DNA from: VRUE01 sp963747765
GTDB lineage: Bacteria > Actinomycetota > Thermoleophilia > Solirubrobacterales > 70-9
DNA length: 64,000 bases
Direction: 5' to 3'
Assembly (NCBI GenBank): GCA_963747765.1
Contig: CAVVGH010000007.1
Span: 310,001-374,000 of the forward strand
The notes below the pieces were generated by a model that was not told the DNA's origin, searched no databases, and was given only the letters and a program-made list of their open reading frames with translations. A program made the position numbers and the translations under genes. Below are positions 32,977 through 41,045 of the stretch, piece by piece. Position 1 is the stretch's first letter, and the number at the start of each line of letters is the position of its first letter.

Positions 32977-34368
32977 CTAGGTCGACTCGTCGACGGACGC
33001 CAAGCGGACCTCGAGCTCCTCTGGCGAGCCTGCCTCGGGCACGTCCTCGGCCCGCTCGTGGGGGTGGCGATAGATCGCGAAGAGCAGCACGAGCAGCAGC
33101 CCGGCGGAGAGCGTGAAGCCGACCTCCACCCGCCGGAACTCGTCGCCGACCAGCGGCAGGAAGTTCCAGGCGACGAAGGTCGCGGCGCAGCCGAGCCAGC
33201 GGACGGAAGCGCGTCGCACCTGACCCTGTGCGATGCAGGCCTGGTTGACGGTCACCGAGGAGAGGTAGAGGCCCATGCCGACGGTAACCAGCAGCAGGCC
33301 CACGCGGTCATAGGTGAACTTCTTGCTGAAGGCGAGCTGCATCATCTGCGGGCCGGCGACGAGGAAGGCGAGCGCCGCCAGCGCCGTGAAGGCGGCAACT
33401 GCGATCAGGACCATCCGCACCGAGCGATGGAACTCCCGCTCGCTGTCGGCCGCGGTGCTCGTGTGAAGGCTGGTCAGGTGGGGCAGGATGCTCGTGGAGA
33501 CCGCCTGAAAGAGCTGCAGCGGCGCGCGGGCGATCATCAGCACGTTGAAGATGAAGCCGGCGGCCGCGGCCCCCTGCAGCCCGCGCACGATCAGCGGGCC
33601 GGCGTTGAGGAAGGTCTGTTCGCTGAACATGATCAGCAGCACGGCGGCGGCGAAGCCGCTGCCGTGCGCGAGGGAGAAGCCGGAGGATTGTCTGTCCGTG
33701 GCCGCCGGGGGCGCGGCGGATTGGGCGCGGCGGGCGAAGGCGAGCGGGACGACCAGCAGCGACAGAGAGGGGGCGGCGACGATGCCGATCGCCACTGCCG
33801 ACTGCCCGCTCAGCAGGCCGAACGCGACCAGCGCCGCGAAGGAGGTGCGGAAGACGGACTCCGAGAGGATCAGGGCCGTGAAGAGGCCAAAGCGCCGGCT
33901 GCCGGCAAGGAATCCGCGCGCGAAGTAGCTCGCCGCATAGAACAGCACCGCCGAGAAGAAGACCCAGTAGAGGGTTTCGTTTCCGTCCAGCAGCCCGTCC
34001 TGCAGCGGACCGCGCAGCACCAGGGCGAGCACCGCGAAGATCATCCCCAGCCCGAGTTGGATCGTCACCGCAACGCGCATCGCTTCGCCAATCGGCTCGC
34101 CCTTGACGCGGTGTTCGGAGATGTGCCGGGAGAGCAGCTGTTCGATCGGCCGGTAGAGGGTGGAGATCGTGATGAAGACCGCCGACCAGAGCACCGTGAT
34201 CTGTCCGTAGTCGGGCTTGGAGAGAACGTGGGAGGCGATGAAGAAGTAGACGTAGGTGATGACGCCGGTCAACCCGACGCCGACGGCCAGGAAGCTCGCC
34301 AGCCTGCCGTAATCGGCCGAGCTGATGCTGCCGCCGGGCGCGGCCTGAGCTTTCGTTTCCCTGGGCAT
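32977..34368 (-). CDS. Polysaccharide flippase (MOP/Wzx-type) protein
   Basis: The 463-residue protein has about 12 transmembrane segments of the MATE/MOP flippase plan. The N-terminus reads GRLASFLAVGVGLTGVITYVYF, then KPDYGQITVLWSAVFITIS and RPIEQLLSRHISEHR. It probably moves a lipid-linked oligosaccharide across the membrane; the substrate is unknown. The start ATG 34368 overlaps the stop of the glycosyltransferase by one base (TGATG). The short C-terminal tail is acidic and soluble. Confidence 0.85.
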   Translation of the reverse strand: MPRETKAQAAPGGSISSADYGRLASFLAVGVGLTGVITYVYFFIASHVLSKPDYGQITVLWSAVFITISTLYRPIEQLLSRHISEHRVKGEPIGEAMRVAVTIQLGLGMIFAVLALVLRGPLQDGLLDGNETLYWVFFSAVLFYAASYFARGFLAGSRRFGLFTALILSESVFRTSFAALVAFGLLSGQSAVAIGIVAAPSLSLLVVPLAFARRAQSAAPPAATDRQSSGFSLAHGSGFAAAVLLIMFSEQTFLNAGPLIVRGLQGAAAAGFIFNVLMIARAPLQLFQAVSTSILPHLTSLHTSTAADSEREFHRSVRMVLIAVAAFTALAALAFLVAGPQMMQLAFSKKFTYDRVGLLLVTVGMGLYLSSVTVNQACIAQGQVRRASVRWLGCAATFVAWNFLPLVGDEFRRVEVGFTLSAGLLLVLLFAIYRHPHERAEDVPEAGSPEELEVRLASVDEST

Positions 34369-35354
34369 CAGTCGCGCCTGGCGCCGGCTTCGTAATGGGA
34401 TGGCTCGATATCGAGGTTCAGCTCGATCCGTCGCACCCGCTCGAACACCCGCTGCGTCAGCACCCGCTGGCCGGCAAGTAGGTCGCCGATCACCCCCAGC
34501 GCGAAGAGCTGTATGGCTGCGATGAAGAGGACCGCGCCGAGGATCAGGGACTGGATGTGGCCGGAGCGGTCGCCGTTGAGAACCCAGTCGAGGAGAAAGG
34601 GCATCCAGGCGGCGAGAGCGAGGAGGGCGACGATCAGGGCGGCCGTTGCGAACACGCGCAGCGGCTCGTAGCGGGTGTAGATCCGAAGGATCGAGCTGGC
34701 GTTGCGCCGCACGTAGGCGCTCGTCGAGTCGAAGAGGCGCGACTCGCGCGTCTGCGGGTTGGTGCCGATCTTTGCCTGGTCGACCGCGACGAGCATCTTG
34801 CCGGCCTGGATCAGGCTCTCCAGCGTGTAGGTGAAGTTGTCGACGACCAGCAGTCCCAGGGCCGCCTCGCGGTTGTAGGCGCGAAACCCGGAGGTGGTGT
34901 CGGCGATCTCGGTTCCCGACAGCCTGCGCACGAGCCAGCTCCCGAGCCGCTGCAGGGCCTTCTTGCGGCCGGAGAAGTGCTCGATCGTGGCGACCTGGCG
35001 GTCGCCGACGACCATGTCGGCGTCGCCGGCGAGGATCGGCGCCACCAGCTTGGCGACGTCGGCCCCCCTGTACTGGTTGTCGGCGTCGGTGTTGACGACG
35101 ATGTCGGCGCCAAGCTTCAGGCAGGCGTCGAGCCCGGCCTGGAAGGCGGCCGCGAGTCCCTTGTTGTTGGTGAGGCGAACGATGTGCTCGACCCCGCACT
35201 CGCGCGCCACCTCGACCGTGCGATCGGTCGAGCCGTCGTCGATCACCAGCAGCTCGACGGCGTCGATTCCCTCGACCTGCCGCGGCAGGTCCGCGATCGT
35301 CGCCGGCAGGGTTATCTCCTCGTTCAGGCAGGGGATTTGGATGATCAGCTTCAC
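34368..35354 (-). CDS. Family 2 glycosyltransferase with C-terminal membrane helices
   Basis: The 328-residue protein has a GT-A domain (IQIPCLNEEITLPATIADL; VIDDGSTDRTVEVA; nucleotide-binding DADNQYRGAD; GDRQV) resembling dolichol/polyprenyl-phosphate mannosyl- or glucosyltransferases. Two transmembrane helices follow at about 236-258 and 268-298. It likely loads a sugar from a nucleotide donor onto a lipid carrier, which the neighbouring flippase could translocate. It is the first gene of a two-gene minus-strand operon, divergent from ribD. Confidence 0.88.
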   Translation of the reverse strand: MKLIIQIPCLNEEITLPATIADLPRQVEGIDAVELLVIDDGSTDRTVEVARECGVEHIVRLTNNKGLAAAFQAGLDACLKLGADIVVNTDADNQYRGADVAKLVAPILAGDADMVVGDRQVATIEHFSGRKKALQRLGSWLVRRLSGTEIADTTSGFRAYNREAALGLLVVDNFTYTLESLIQAGKMLVAVDQAKIGTNPQTRESRLFDSTSAYVRRNASSILRIYTRYEPLRVFATAALIVALLALAAWMPFLLDWVLNGDRSGHIQSLILGAVLFIAAIQLFALGVIGDLLAGQRVLTQRVFERVRRIELNLDIEPSHYEAGARRD

Positions 35355-35408
35355 GGCGCGCTCAGAGTATCCCCGGGTCCGGCGTTTCGATGCGCTGATG
35401 CGGGAGAG

Positions 35409-35435
35409 TAAGATTGGTTGATTGACGAGTCAATC
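35409..35435 (+). promoter_or_regulatory. Candidate ribD promoter and palindromic operator
   Basis: TAAGAT (35409-35414) is a good -10 box, with TTTCGA at 35385-35390 a weak -35 at 18-bp spacing. It is followed by the palindrome GATTGAC-GA-GTCAATC (35420-35435). The 62 bp between the divergent genes contain nothing resembling an FMN (RFN) riboswitch. Confidence 0.4.
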
Positions 35436-35441
35436 GGTCGC

Positions 35442-36599
35442 ATGAATTCGCAGCCCACAGGCGTGGACGGGGCCCACCTCGGGCGAACTCTCGAGCTCGC
35501 CGAGGCAGGGCGCGGGAGGGTGAGCCCGAATCCGCTCGTGGGAGCGGTGATCGTTCGCGACGGCGAGGTGATCGGCGAGGGGTTCCATGCCGAGCTCGGC
35601 GGGCTGCATGCGGAGCGGGCTGCCTTGGAGGACTGCCGTCGTCGCGGGGCGGACCCGACCGGGGCGACGATGTACGTGACGCTTGAGCCCTGCGCGCACG
35701 AGGGACGGCAGCCGCCCTGCACAGAGGCGCTGCTCGAGGCGGGTATCGGCCGGGTCGTGATCGGCTCAGAGGACCCCAGCGAGAAGGCGGCGGGCCGGGG
35801 ACCCGACATGCTTCGCGACGAGGGTGTGGAGGTGGAGCTCGCCGCCGGCGAGGAGGCGACCGCCGCGCGCCTTCTCAACCAGCCGTTTCGCAAACACGCC
35901 CGCAGCGGGCTGCCGCTCGTCACCCTGAAGCTGGCGATGTCCCTTGACGGCCGCACCTCCACCGCGCCCGGGGCTTCGCCGTGGATATCGAGCGAGCGAA
36001 GCCGAGCCCTCGTCCACCGCTGGCGCGCCGAAGCGGACGCGATCGCGGTTGGGATCGGCACCGTTCTCGCAGACGATCCGTTGCTCACCGCCCGCCCCGC
36101 CGTGCGACAGCCTTTGCGCGTCGTCTTCGACCGCCGGGCCCGCCTGCCGCTCGACTCCCAGCTGCTGCAGACGCTCGAGCAGGCGCCGGTGCTCGCGATC
36201 GTCTCTGAGGAGGCCGAGCGAGAGCGCCTCGCAGCGCTGCGCGACGCCGGCGCCGAGACGATCGGTGCCGATGGCGTCGAGGCAGCGCTGGCGGAGCTCG
36301 GCCGGCGCGGCGTCACGAGCCTCTTCCTGGAGGGCGGCCGTACGCTCGCAGCCTCTTTCGTCGAGTTGGACCAGGTCGACCAGGCGCGGACCTTCATTGC
36401 CCCGGTGTTGCTGGGAAGGGCTGACGATCCTCGCGCGGGTGGCCCGGCAGGAGGGACCGCACTTGAGGAAGCTTTGGCTACCGGAAGGGGTGGTGAGTCC
36501 CCTGCCGCGACAGAACCCGCGCGCCGGGACGCCCTCCATTCAGAAGTTGAGACTGTCGGGGAGGATGTGTTGATCACGGCCCGCTTCAAGGAGTGGTGA
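35442..36599 (+). CDS. ribD: Riboflavin biosynthesis deaminase/reductase
   Basis: The 385-residue bifunctional enzyme carries out the second and third steps of riboflavin synthesis. The N-terminal deaminase domain has the zinc motifs HAERAAL and TLEPCAHEGRQPPCTEAL. The C-terminal reductase domain runs from about residue 165 (LVTLKLAMSLDGRTSTAPG, then GIGTVLADDPLLTAR and LFLEGGRTLAASF). About 40 residues near the C-terminus (ARAGGPAGGTALEEALATG) are low-complexity and not family-like. ATG 35442 was chosen; TTG 35418 would add eight residues and run through the palindrome. The stop overlaps ribE by one base. Confidence 0.95.
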   Translation: MNSQPTGVDGAHLGRTLELAEAGRGRVSPNPLVGAVIVRDGEVIGEGFHAELGGLHAERAALEDCRRRGADPTGATMYVTLEPCAHEGRQPPCTEALLEAGIGRVVIGSEDPSEKAAGRGPDMLRDEGVEVELAAGEEATAARLLNQPFRKHARSGLPLVTLKLAMSLDGRTSTAPGASPWISSERSRALVHRWRAEADAIAVGIGTVLADDPLLTARPAVRQPLRVVFDRRARLPLDSQLLQTLEQAPVLAIVSEEAERERLAALRDAGAETIGADGVEAALAELGRRGVTSLFLEGGRTLAASFVELDQVDQARTFIAPVLLGRADDPRAGGPAGGTALEEALATGRGGESPAATEPARRDALHSEVETVGEDVLITARFKEW

Positions 36600-37204
36600 T
36601 GTTCACGGGACTGGTTCAGGACCTTGGCACGGTTGAGTCCGTCGAATCGGACGGCGACGGCGCACGGTTGCTGATCGCGACGAAGCTCGCCTCGCGGATC
36701 GAGCCGGGCGACTCGGTTGCCGTGAGCGGCGTCTGCCTGACTGCTGCAGAGGTCAACCCGGCTGGGTTCGCCACCGAGGCGATGAACCAGACGCTGGCGG
36801 TCACCTCGCTTGGCGGGCTGGAGCCGCAGAGCCCCGTGAACCTCGAGCTGGCGATGCAGGCATCCGATCGGCTCGGCGGACACATCGTTCAGGGGCACGT
36901 GGACGGAGTGGGCGAGGTGACGGCCGTCGAGCCGGACGGATTCGCCAAGCGATTGCGCGTCGCCCTGGGAGCCGACCTGTTGCGCTATGTGGTGGAGCGA
37001 GGCTCGATCGCCCTGGATGGCGTCAGCCTCACGGTTGCGGCGCTCGGGGACGGTTGGGTCGAGGTGTCGCTGGTCCCCGAGACGCTGGAGAGAACGAGCC
37101 TGGGCGGGGCGTCCCCCGGGTGCAAGCTGAACGTCGAGTGCGACATCGTGGCCAAGTACGTGGAGCGGTTGGTGTCACCATTCGCTGGAAAGGAGCGAGC
37201 GTGA
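36599..37204 (+). CDS. ribE: Riboflavin synthase alpha subunit
   Basis: The 201-residue protein consists of two homologous lumazine-binding barrels: MFTGLVQDLGTVESV, then SVAVSGVCLTA in the first and GGHIVQGHVDGVGEV, then SIALDGVSLTV in the second. It dismutates two lumazines to riboflavin. AAGGAG before ATG 36599 supports the start. It is coupled to ribD and its stop overlaps the ribBA start. Confidence 0.96.
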   Translation: MFTGLVQDLGTVESVESDGDGARLLIATKLASRIEPGDSVAVSGVCLTAAEVNPAGFATEAMNQTLAVTSLGGLEPQSPVNLELAMQASDRLGGHIVQGHVDGVGEVTAVEPDGFAKRLRVALGADLLRYVVERGSIALDGVSLTVAALGDGWVEVSLVPETLERTSLGGASPGCKLNVECDIVAKYVERLVSPFAGKERA

Positions 37205-38526
37205 ACCACATGACGGAGACACGTGGAACAGAGGGGTCGGAGCAGGTGGCCGGCGAGAGCCACTTCGCGACGATCGAGGAGGCGATCGAGGAGATACGCC
37301 GCGGTCGCATGGTGGTCGTCTGCGACGGCGAGGATCGCGAGAACGAGGGCGACCTGGTGATGGCGGCGCAGTTCGCGACTCCGGAGGCGATCAACTTCAT
37401 GGCGAAGGAGGCGCGCGGGCTGATCTGCCTGGCGCTCACCGCCGAACGCTGCGAGCAGCTCGGCCTCAACCTGATGGCCGCCAAGAACGAAGCCCCGCTG
37501 CAGACCGCGTTCACCGTGACGATCGAGGCGGCCGGCGGCGTCAGCACTGGGATCTCCGCACACGACCGCGCCCACACGATCCAGGTTGCGATCGAGCCCG
37601 GGGCCGGCCCCGAGGCCATCGTCGTCCCGGGGCACATGTTTCCGCTGCGAGCCAAAGACGGCGGCGTCCTGGAGCGGACCGGGCACACCGAGGCCAGCGT
37701 CGACCTGGCGCGACTCGCCGGGCTGATCCCCGCCGGCGTGATCTGCGAGGTGATGAACGACGACGGCACGATGGCCCGGGTGCCGGACCTGGTCCCCTAC
37801 TGCGAGCGGCACGACCTGAAGATGATCACGGTCGCTGAGCTGATCGCCTACCGGCGCCGCAAGGAGAAGCTCGTCGAGAGGGTCGTGGCGACGGCGCTGC
37901 CGACCGCGTTCGGCGAGTTCACGGCGCTTGGCTACCGCTCGCTTGTCGACGACAAACACCACGTCGCGATGGTCAAGGGCGACGTGAGCGGCGCCGAGGA
38001 CGTGCTGGTTCGCGTCCACAGCGAGTGCCTGACGGGCGATGTCTTCCACAGCATGCGCTGCGATTGCGGCGACCAGCTGGCGGCGGCGTTGACGATGATC
38101 GAGCGCGAGGGACGTGGAGTGCTGCTCTACCTCTCCCAGGAGGGGCGAGGCATCGGCCTGCTCAACAAGCTGCGGGCCTACAAGCTGCAGGAAGAGGGGG
38201 CCGACACGGTGGAGGCCAACCTGAAGCTCGGCCTGCCGGTCGACCTGCGCGACTACGGGATCGGCGCCCAGATCCTCGGCGACCTCGGGTTGAGCAGCAT
38301 CCGCATCCTCACCAACAACCCGAAGAAGATCGTCGGCTTGGAGGGATACGGGCTCTCGGTCACCGAGCAGGTGCCGATCGAGGCCGTCCCCAACACCCAC
38401 AACGAGGAGTACCTGCGCGCCAAGCGCGACAAGCTGGGCCACACGCTTCACCACCAGGGACTGGCCCTCGACGAGGAGATGATCCACGACGAGGAGGAGC
38501 GCGACGCGGAGGCCGGGGGTGGCTGA
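37201..38526 (+). CDS. ribBA: Bifunctional DHBP synthase / GTP cyclohydrolase II
   Basis: The 441-residue fusion makes both riboflavin precursors. The RibB half (about 20-225) has CDGEDRENEGDLVMAA, GISAHDRAHTIQ and RTGHTEASVDL. The RibA half has VHSECLTGDVFHSMRCDCGDQL (zinc cysteines) and LSQEGRGIGLLNKL, followed by the YGIGAQILGDLG block. All key residues are present in both halves, so both activities are expected. AAGGAG lies before GTG 37201. Confidence 0.97.
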   Translation: MNHMTETRGTEGSEQVAGESHFATIEEAIEEIRRGRMVVVCDGEDRENEGDLVMAAQFATPEAINFMAKEARGLICLALTAERCEQLGLNLMAAKNEAPLQTAFTVTIEAAGGVSTGISAHDRAHTIQVAIEPGAGPEAIVVPGHMFPLRAKDGGVLERTGHTEASVDLARLAGLIPAGVICEVMNDDGTMARVPDLVPYCERHDLKMITVAELIAYRRRKEKLVERVVATALPTAFGEFTALGYRSLVDDKHHVAMVKGDVSGAEDVLVRVHSECLTGDVFHSMRCDCGDQLAAALTMIEREGRGVLLYLSQEGRGIGLLNKLRAYKLQEEGADTVEANLKLGLPVDLRDYGIGAQILGDLGLSSIRILTNNPKKIVGLEGYGLSVTEQVPIEAVPNTHNEEYLRAKRDKLGHTLHHQGLALDEEMIHDEEERDAEAGGG

Positions 38527-39010
38527 GCCCGGATCGTTCCTGGAGTCCTTCGACGAGGGAGAGCGGGCGATCCTCTCCAAGCTCAGCTTCGCGGTCTGCG
38601 TGGGGCGCTTCTACGAGGATCTCGCCCAGCGGTTGCTGAGGGGCGCTGAGGAGGGGTTCGGGCGGGCCGGGGTGCCGGCGTCGTCGATCCGGCACGCCTC
38701 GGTACCGGGGGCCTACGAGCTGCCGTTCGCCGCGAAGCTCCACGCGGAGAGCGACGATTTCGCCGGCGTCGCCTGCCTGGGTGTCGTGATCCGCGGCGAG
38801 ACCGACCACTACGATTTCGTCTGCGCGGAGGCGGCCCGCGGCATCCAGGACGTTCAGCTGGAGACCGGAGTGCCGTGCTCGTTTGGCGTGATCACCTGCG
38901 ACACGATGGAGCAGGCCCTCGATCGGGCCGGGGGAGGCAAGCGCGACCAGGGTCGCAGCGCGGCCCTGACGGTGGCTCGCATGGCGCTGCTGCAGCGCCA
39001 GCTGGCCTGA
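38519..39010 (+). CDS. ribH: 6,7-dimethyl-8-ribityllumazine synthase
   Basis: The 163-residue enzyme condenses the two riboflavin precursors. Family blocks are VPGAYELPFAAK, CLGVVIRGETDHYDFVCAEAARGI and PCSFGVITCDTMEQALDRA. It overlaps ribBA by eight bases and closes the rib operon. Residues 1-20 are a non-conserved extension. Confidence 0.96.
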   Translation: MAEPGSFLESFDEGERAILSKLSFAVCVGRFYEDLAQRLLRGAEEGFGRAGVPASSIRHASVPGAYELPFAAKLHAESDDFAGVACLGVVIRGETDHYDFVCAEAARGIQDVQLETGVPCSFGVITCDTMEQALDRAGGGKRDQGRSAALTVARMALLQRQLA

Positions 39011-39080
39011 GCCGGGCCCGAGGGAGACGGGCAGTCCAACCTGCACCGCGGCCTGCAGGTGGGTGGGGAGCGCGCACCGC

Positions 39081-39086
39081 TACTAT
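39081..39086 (+). promoter_or_regulatory. Predicted -10 box of rpmB
   Basis: TACTAT ends 10 nt before ATG 39097, giving a leader of only a few nucleotides. Confidence 0.45.
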
Positions 39087-39096
39087 GCACGGCTCG

Positions 39097-39288
39097 ATGG
39101 CCAAGGTCTGCCACAGCTGCGGCAAGGGACCGGCATTCGGCCAGTCCCGCAGTCACTCGATGGTCGCCACCAAGCGACGCTTCGACTCGAACCTGCAGAA
39201 GGTGCGGATCCAGGAGAACGGGCGCAAGCTCCGCGCCTACGTCTGCACGCGCTGCCTCAAGGCGAACAAGGTCACCAAGGCGGCCTGA
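39097..39288 (+). CDS. rpmB: 50S ribosomal protein L28
   Basis: The 63-residue L28 starts MAKVCHSCGKGPAFGQSRSH and ends with the CTRCLKANKVTK zinc knuckle. With CHSC it forms the four-cysteine (C+) zinc-binding type. ATG 39097 was chosen over ATG 39085, four codons upstream. It is transcribed just ahead of fakA, a common neighbour. Confidence 0.96.
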   Translation: MAKVCHSCGKGPAFGQSRSHSMVATKRRFDSNLQKVRIQENGRKLRAYVCTRCLKANKVTKAA

Positions 39289-39378
39289 GGTCGTACGGCG
39301 CGGTGCGAGGGGCGCCCCGTCGGGTCTGCCCTGCGCCAAAGCATCGTCGCTTCACCGCCGTGGCGCCGGCACCTGTGA

Positions 39379-39406
39379 TTGCGACCTCGGGGGCGCCAGC
39401 TAGATT
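39379..39406 (+). promoter_or_regulatory. Predicted fakA promoter, near-consensus
   Basis: TTGCGA (39379-39384), a 16-bp spacer and TAGATT (39401-39406) end 7 nt before ATG 39414. This is the only start-proximal -10 box in the window with a clear -35. Confidence 0.55.
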
Positions 39407-39413
39407 TCGCCGG

Positions 39414-41045
39414 ATGGCCGATCCCTCCATAGCGCGCTTCCGCCGTGTCGTGACCGCGGCCTACGCCTCGCTCGAGGAGCGCCGCCAGGAGGTGAACGAC
39501 CTCAACGTCTTCCCGGTTGCCGACGGCGACACCGGCGACAACATGGCGATGACGATGCGCGCGGTGATGGAGGAGCTGGACAGGCTCGACGGCCTCGAGG
39601 TCGACGAGGTGGGCCGCGCTCGGCTCGTGCAGGCGCTGGCGCGGGCCGCGCTGATGGGCGCCCGGGGGAACTCCGGTGTGATCCTCAGCCAGATCGTTCG
39701 CGGCGCCGCGGAGGAGCTGGCGAGCCGGCCGGGGGAGTTGGTCGACCCGGTGCTGGTCGCCTCGGCCTTCGCCAGCGCCGCCGATGCGGCCTACGCGTCG
39801 GTGCGCAACCCGGCTGAGGGAACGATGCTGACGGTCTTCCGCGAGATGGCGCACTCGATCGCGCGACAGCTCGCCCATCTCGATCCCGACCGCCAGCGGC
39901 TCGACCAGGGAGTGGGCGAAGCCGAGCAGGACGCGGTGCTGGCCGAGGTGCTCGAGAACGCGATCGCCGAGGGCCAGCGGGCGGTCGAACGAACGCCTGA
40001 GCAGCTCGCCGTGCTGCGCGAGTCCGGTGTCGTCGACGCCGGTGGATACGGACTGGTGCTGATCCTGGCTGGCGTCGTAGCCGGCCTGCGCGGCGATGGC
40101 GCGGCGACTCCGGAGGTCTCCCACTACGAGGCGCCCCGCCTCAGCCGGCCCCACCACGAAGACAGCCGCTACCGCTACTGCACGAACTTCATCGTCTCCG
40201 GGGCGGGGTTGCACGGGCGCGACTACCTTCCGCGGCTCGAGGGGCTGGGCGACTCGGTGCTCGTCGTGGGCGACGAGGTGACGCTGAAGGTCCATGTCCA
40301 TACCGACGAGCCCGAGGCTGCGGCTGCCCTCTTCGAGGGCAAGGGCAAGGTGACCAACCTCGACGTCGCGGACATGCGCGAGCAGATCGCCGAGCGCCGC
40401 ACGCGATTGGCGACCGGTCGCACGGGCGCGCTCGCGGTTGCCGCCGGAGATGGCCTGAACACCCTCTTCAAGGAGCTGGGGGCGCATGTGGTGCCCGGCG
40501 GCGAGAAGCTCAATCCGTCGACCTACGAGCTGCTGGCGGGCATCCACGAGGTGCAGGCCGACGAGGTGGTCGTGCTGCCCAGCTCCGCCAACGTGATCAT
40601 GGCCGCCGAGCGAGCCTGCGAGCTGTCGGAGAAGCCTGCCAGGGTCGTGCCCGCGACCTCACAGCAGGCGAGCCTGCTGGCGCTGGTCGAGCTGGACCCG
40701 GACTCCTCCGTGGGCGAGAACGCCGTGCGCCTCGAGGGAGCACTGGGGGGAATCGCCTGCGGTGGCGTCGCGCCCGCCGCTCGCGACGACGTCAAGGGCC
40801 GGTTCCGGACCGGGGACGCGGTTGGCTTCGTGGAGGACGAGATAGTCGCCTGGGGGGGTGCGGGCACGACTCTGGCGGCGACGATGGAGCGCCTTGGGCA
40901 GGGCGCCGAGATCCTCACCGTGCTGGCCGGGGAGGGGGCACCGATCACCCTGGAGGAAATCGACTCGCACGTTCCCGACGGCATCGAGGTCGAGAAGCAC
41001 GAAGGCGGTCAGCCGAGCTGGTGGTGGTTGCTCGCAGCCCAGTAG
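39414..41045 (+). CDS. fakA: Fatty acid kinase catalytic subunit (DAK2/FakA)
   Basis: The 543-residue protein has an N-terminal DAK2 ATP-binding domain (NVFPVADGDTGDNMAMTM with metal-binding aspartates; LMGARGNSGVILSQI; VDAGGYGLVLILAG), a linking domain, and a C-terminal DegV-fold-like FakA domain (KVHVHTDEPEAAAALF; VPGGEKLNPSTYELLAGI; VLPSSANVIMAAERAC). With a FakB lipid carrier it phosphorylates exogenous fatty acids to acyl-phosphates for phospholipid synthesis. No fakB/degV gene is in the window. PlsX, which makes and uses the same intermediate, lies at 46579. Confidence 0.93.
   Translation: MADPSIARFRRVVTAAYASLEERRQEVNDLNVFPVADGDTGDNMAMTMRAVMEELDRLDGLEVDEVGRARLVQALARAALMGARGNSGVILSQIVRGAAEELASRPGELVDPVLVASAFASAADAAYASVRNPAEGTMLTVFREMAHSIARQLAHLDPDRQRLDQGVGEAEQDAVLAEVLENAIAEGQRAVERTPEQLAVLRESGVVDAGGYGLVLILAGVVAGLRGDGAATPEVSHYEAPRLSRPHHEDSRYRYCTNFIVSGAGLHGRDYLPRLEGLGDSVLVVGDEVTLKVHVHTDEPEAAAALFEGKGKVTNLDVADMREQIAERRTRLATGRTGALAVAAGDGLNTLFKELGAHVVPGGEKLNPSTYELLAGIHEVQADEVVVLPSSANVIMAAERACELSEKPARVVPATSQQASLLALVELDPDSSVGENAVRLEGALGGIACGGVAPAARDDVKGRFRTGDAVGFVEDEIVAWGGAGTTLAATMERLGQGAEILTVLAGEGAPITLEEIDSHVPDGIEVEKHEGGQPSWWWLLAAQ

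Noticed and set aside
32977..35199. A single 740-residue protein on the minus strand
   Set aside because: The first 277 codons are an out-of-frame shadow of the glycosyltransferase gene; the real flippase starts at 34368, overlapping its stop.
35355..35441. FMN riboswitch before ribD
   Set aside because: Only 62 bp separate the divergent start at 35354 from the first possible ribD start at 35418, and no RFN-like conserved segment is present.
38875..39288. An N-terminally extended L28 starting within ribH
   Set aside because: L28 begins MAKVCHSCG at 39097. The upstream codons overlap ribH in another frame and are not protein-like for this family.
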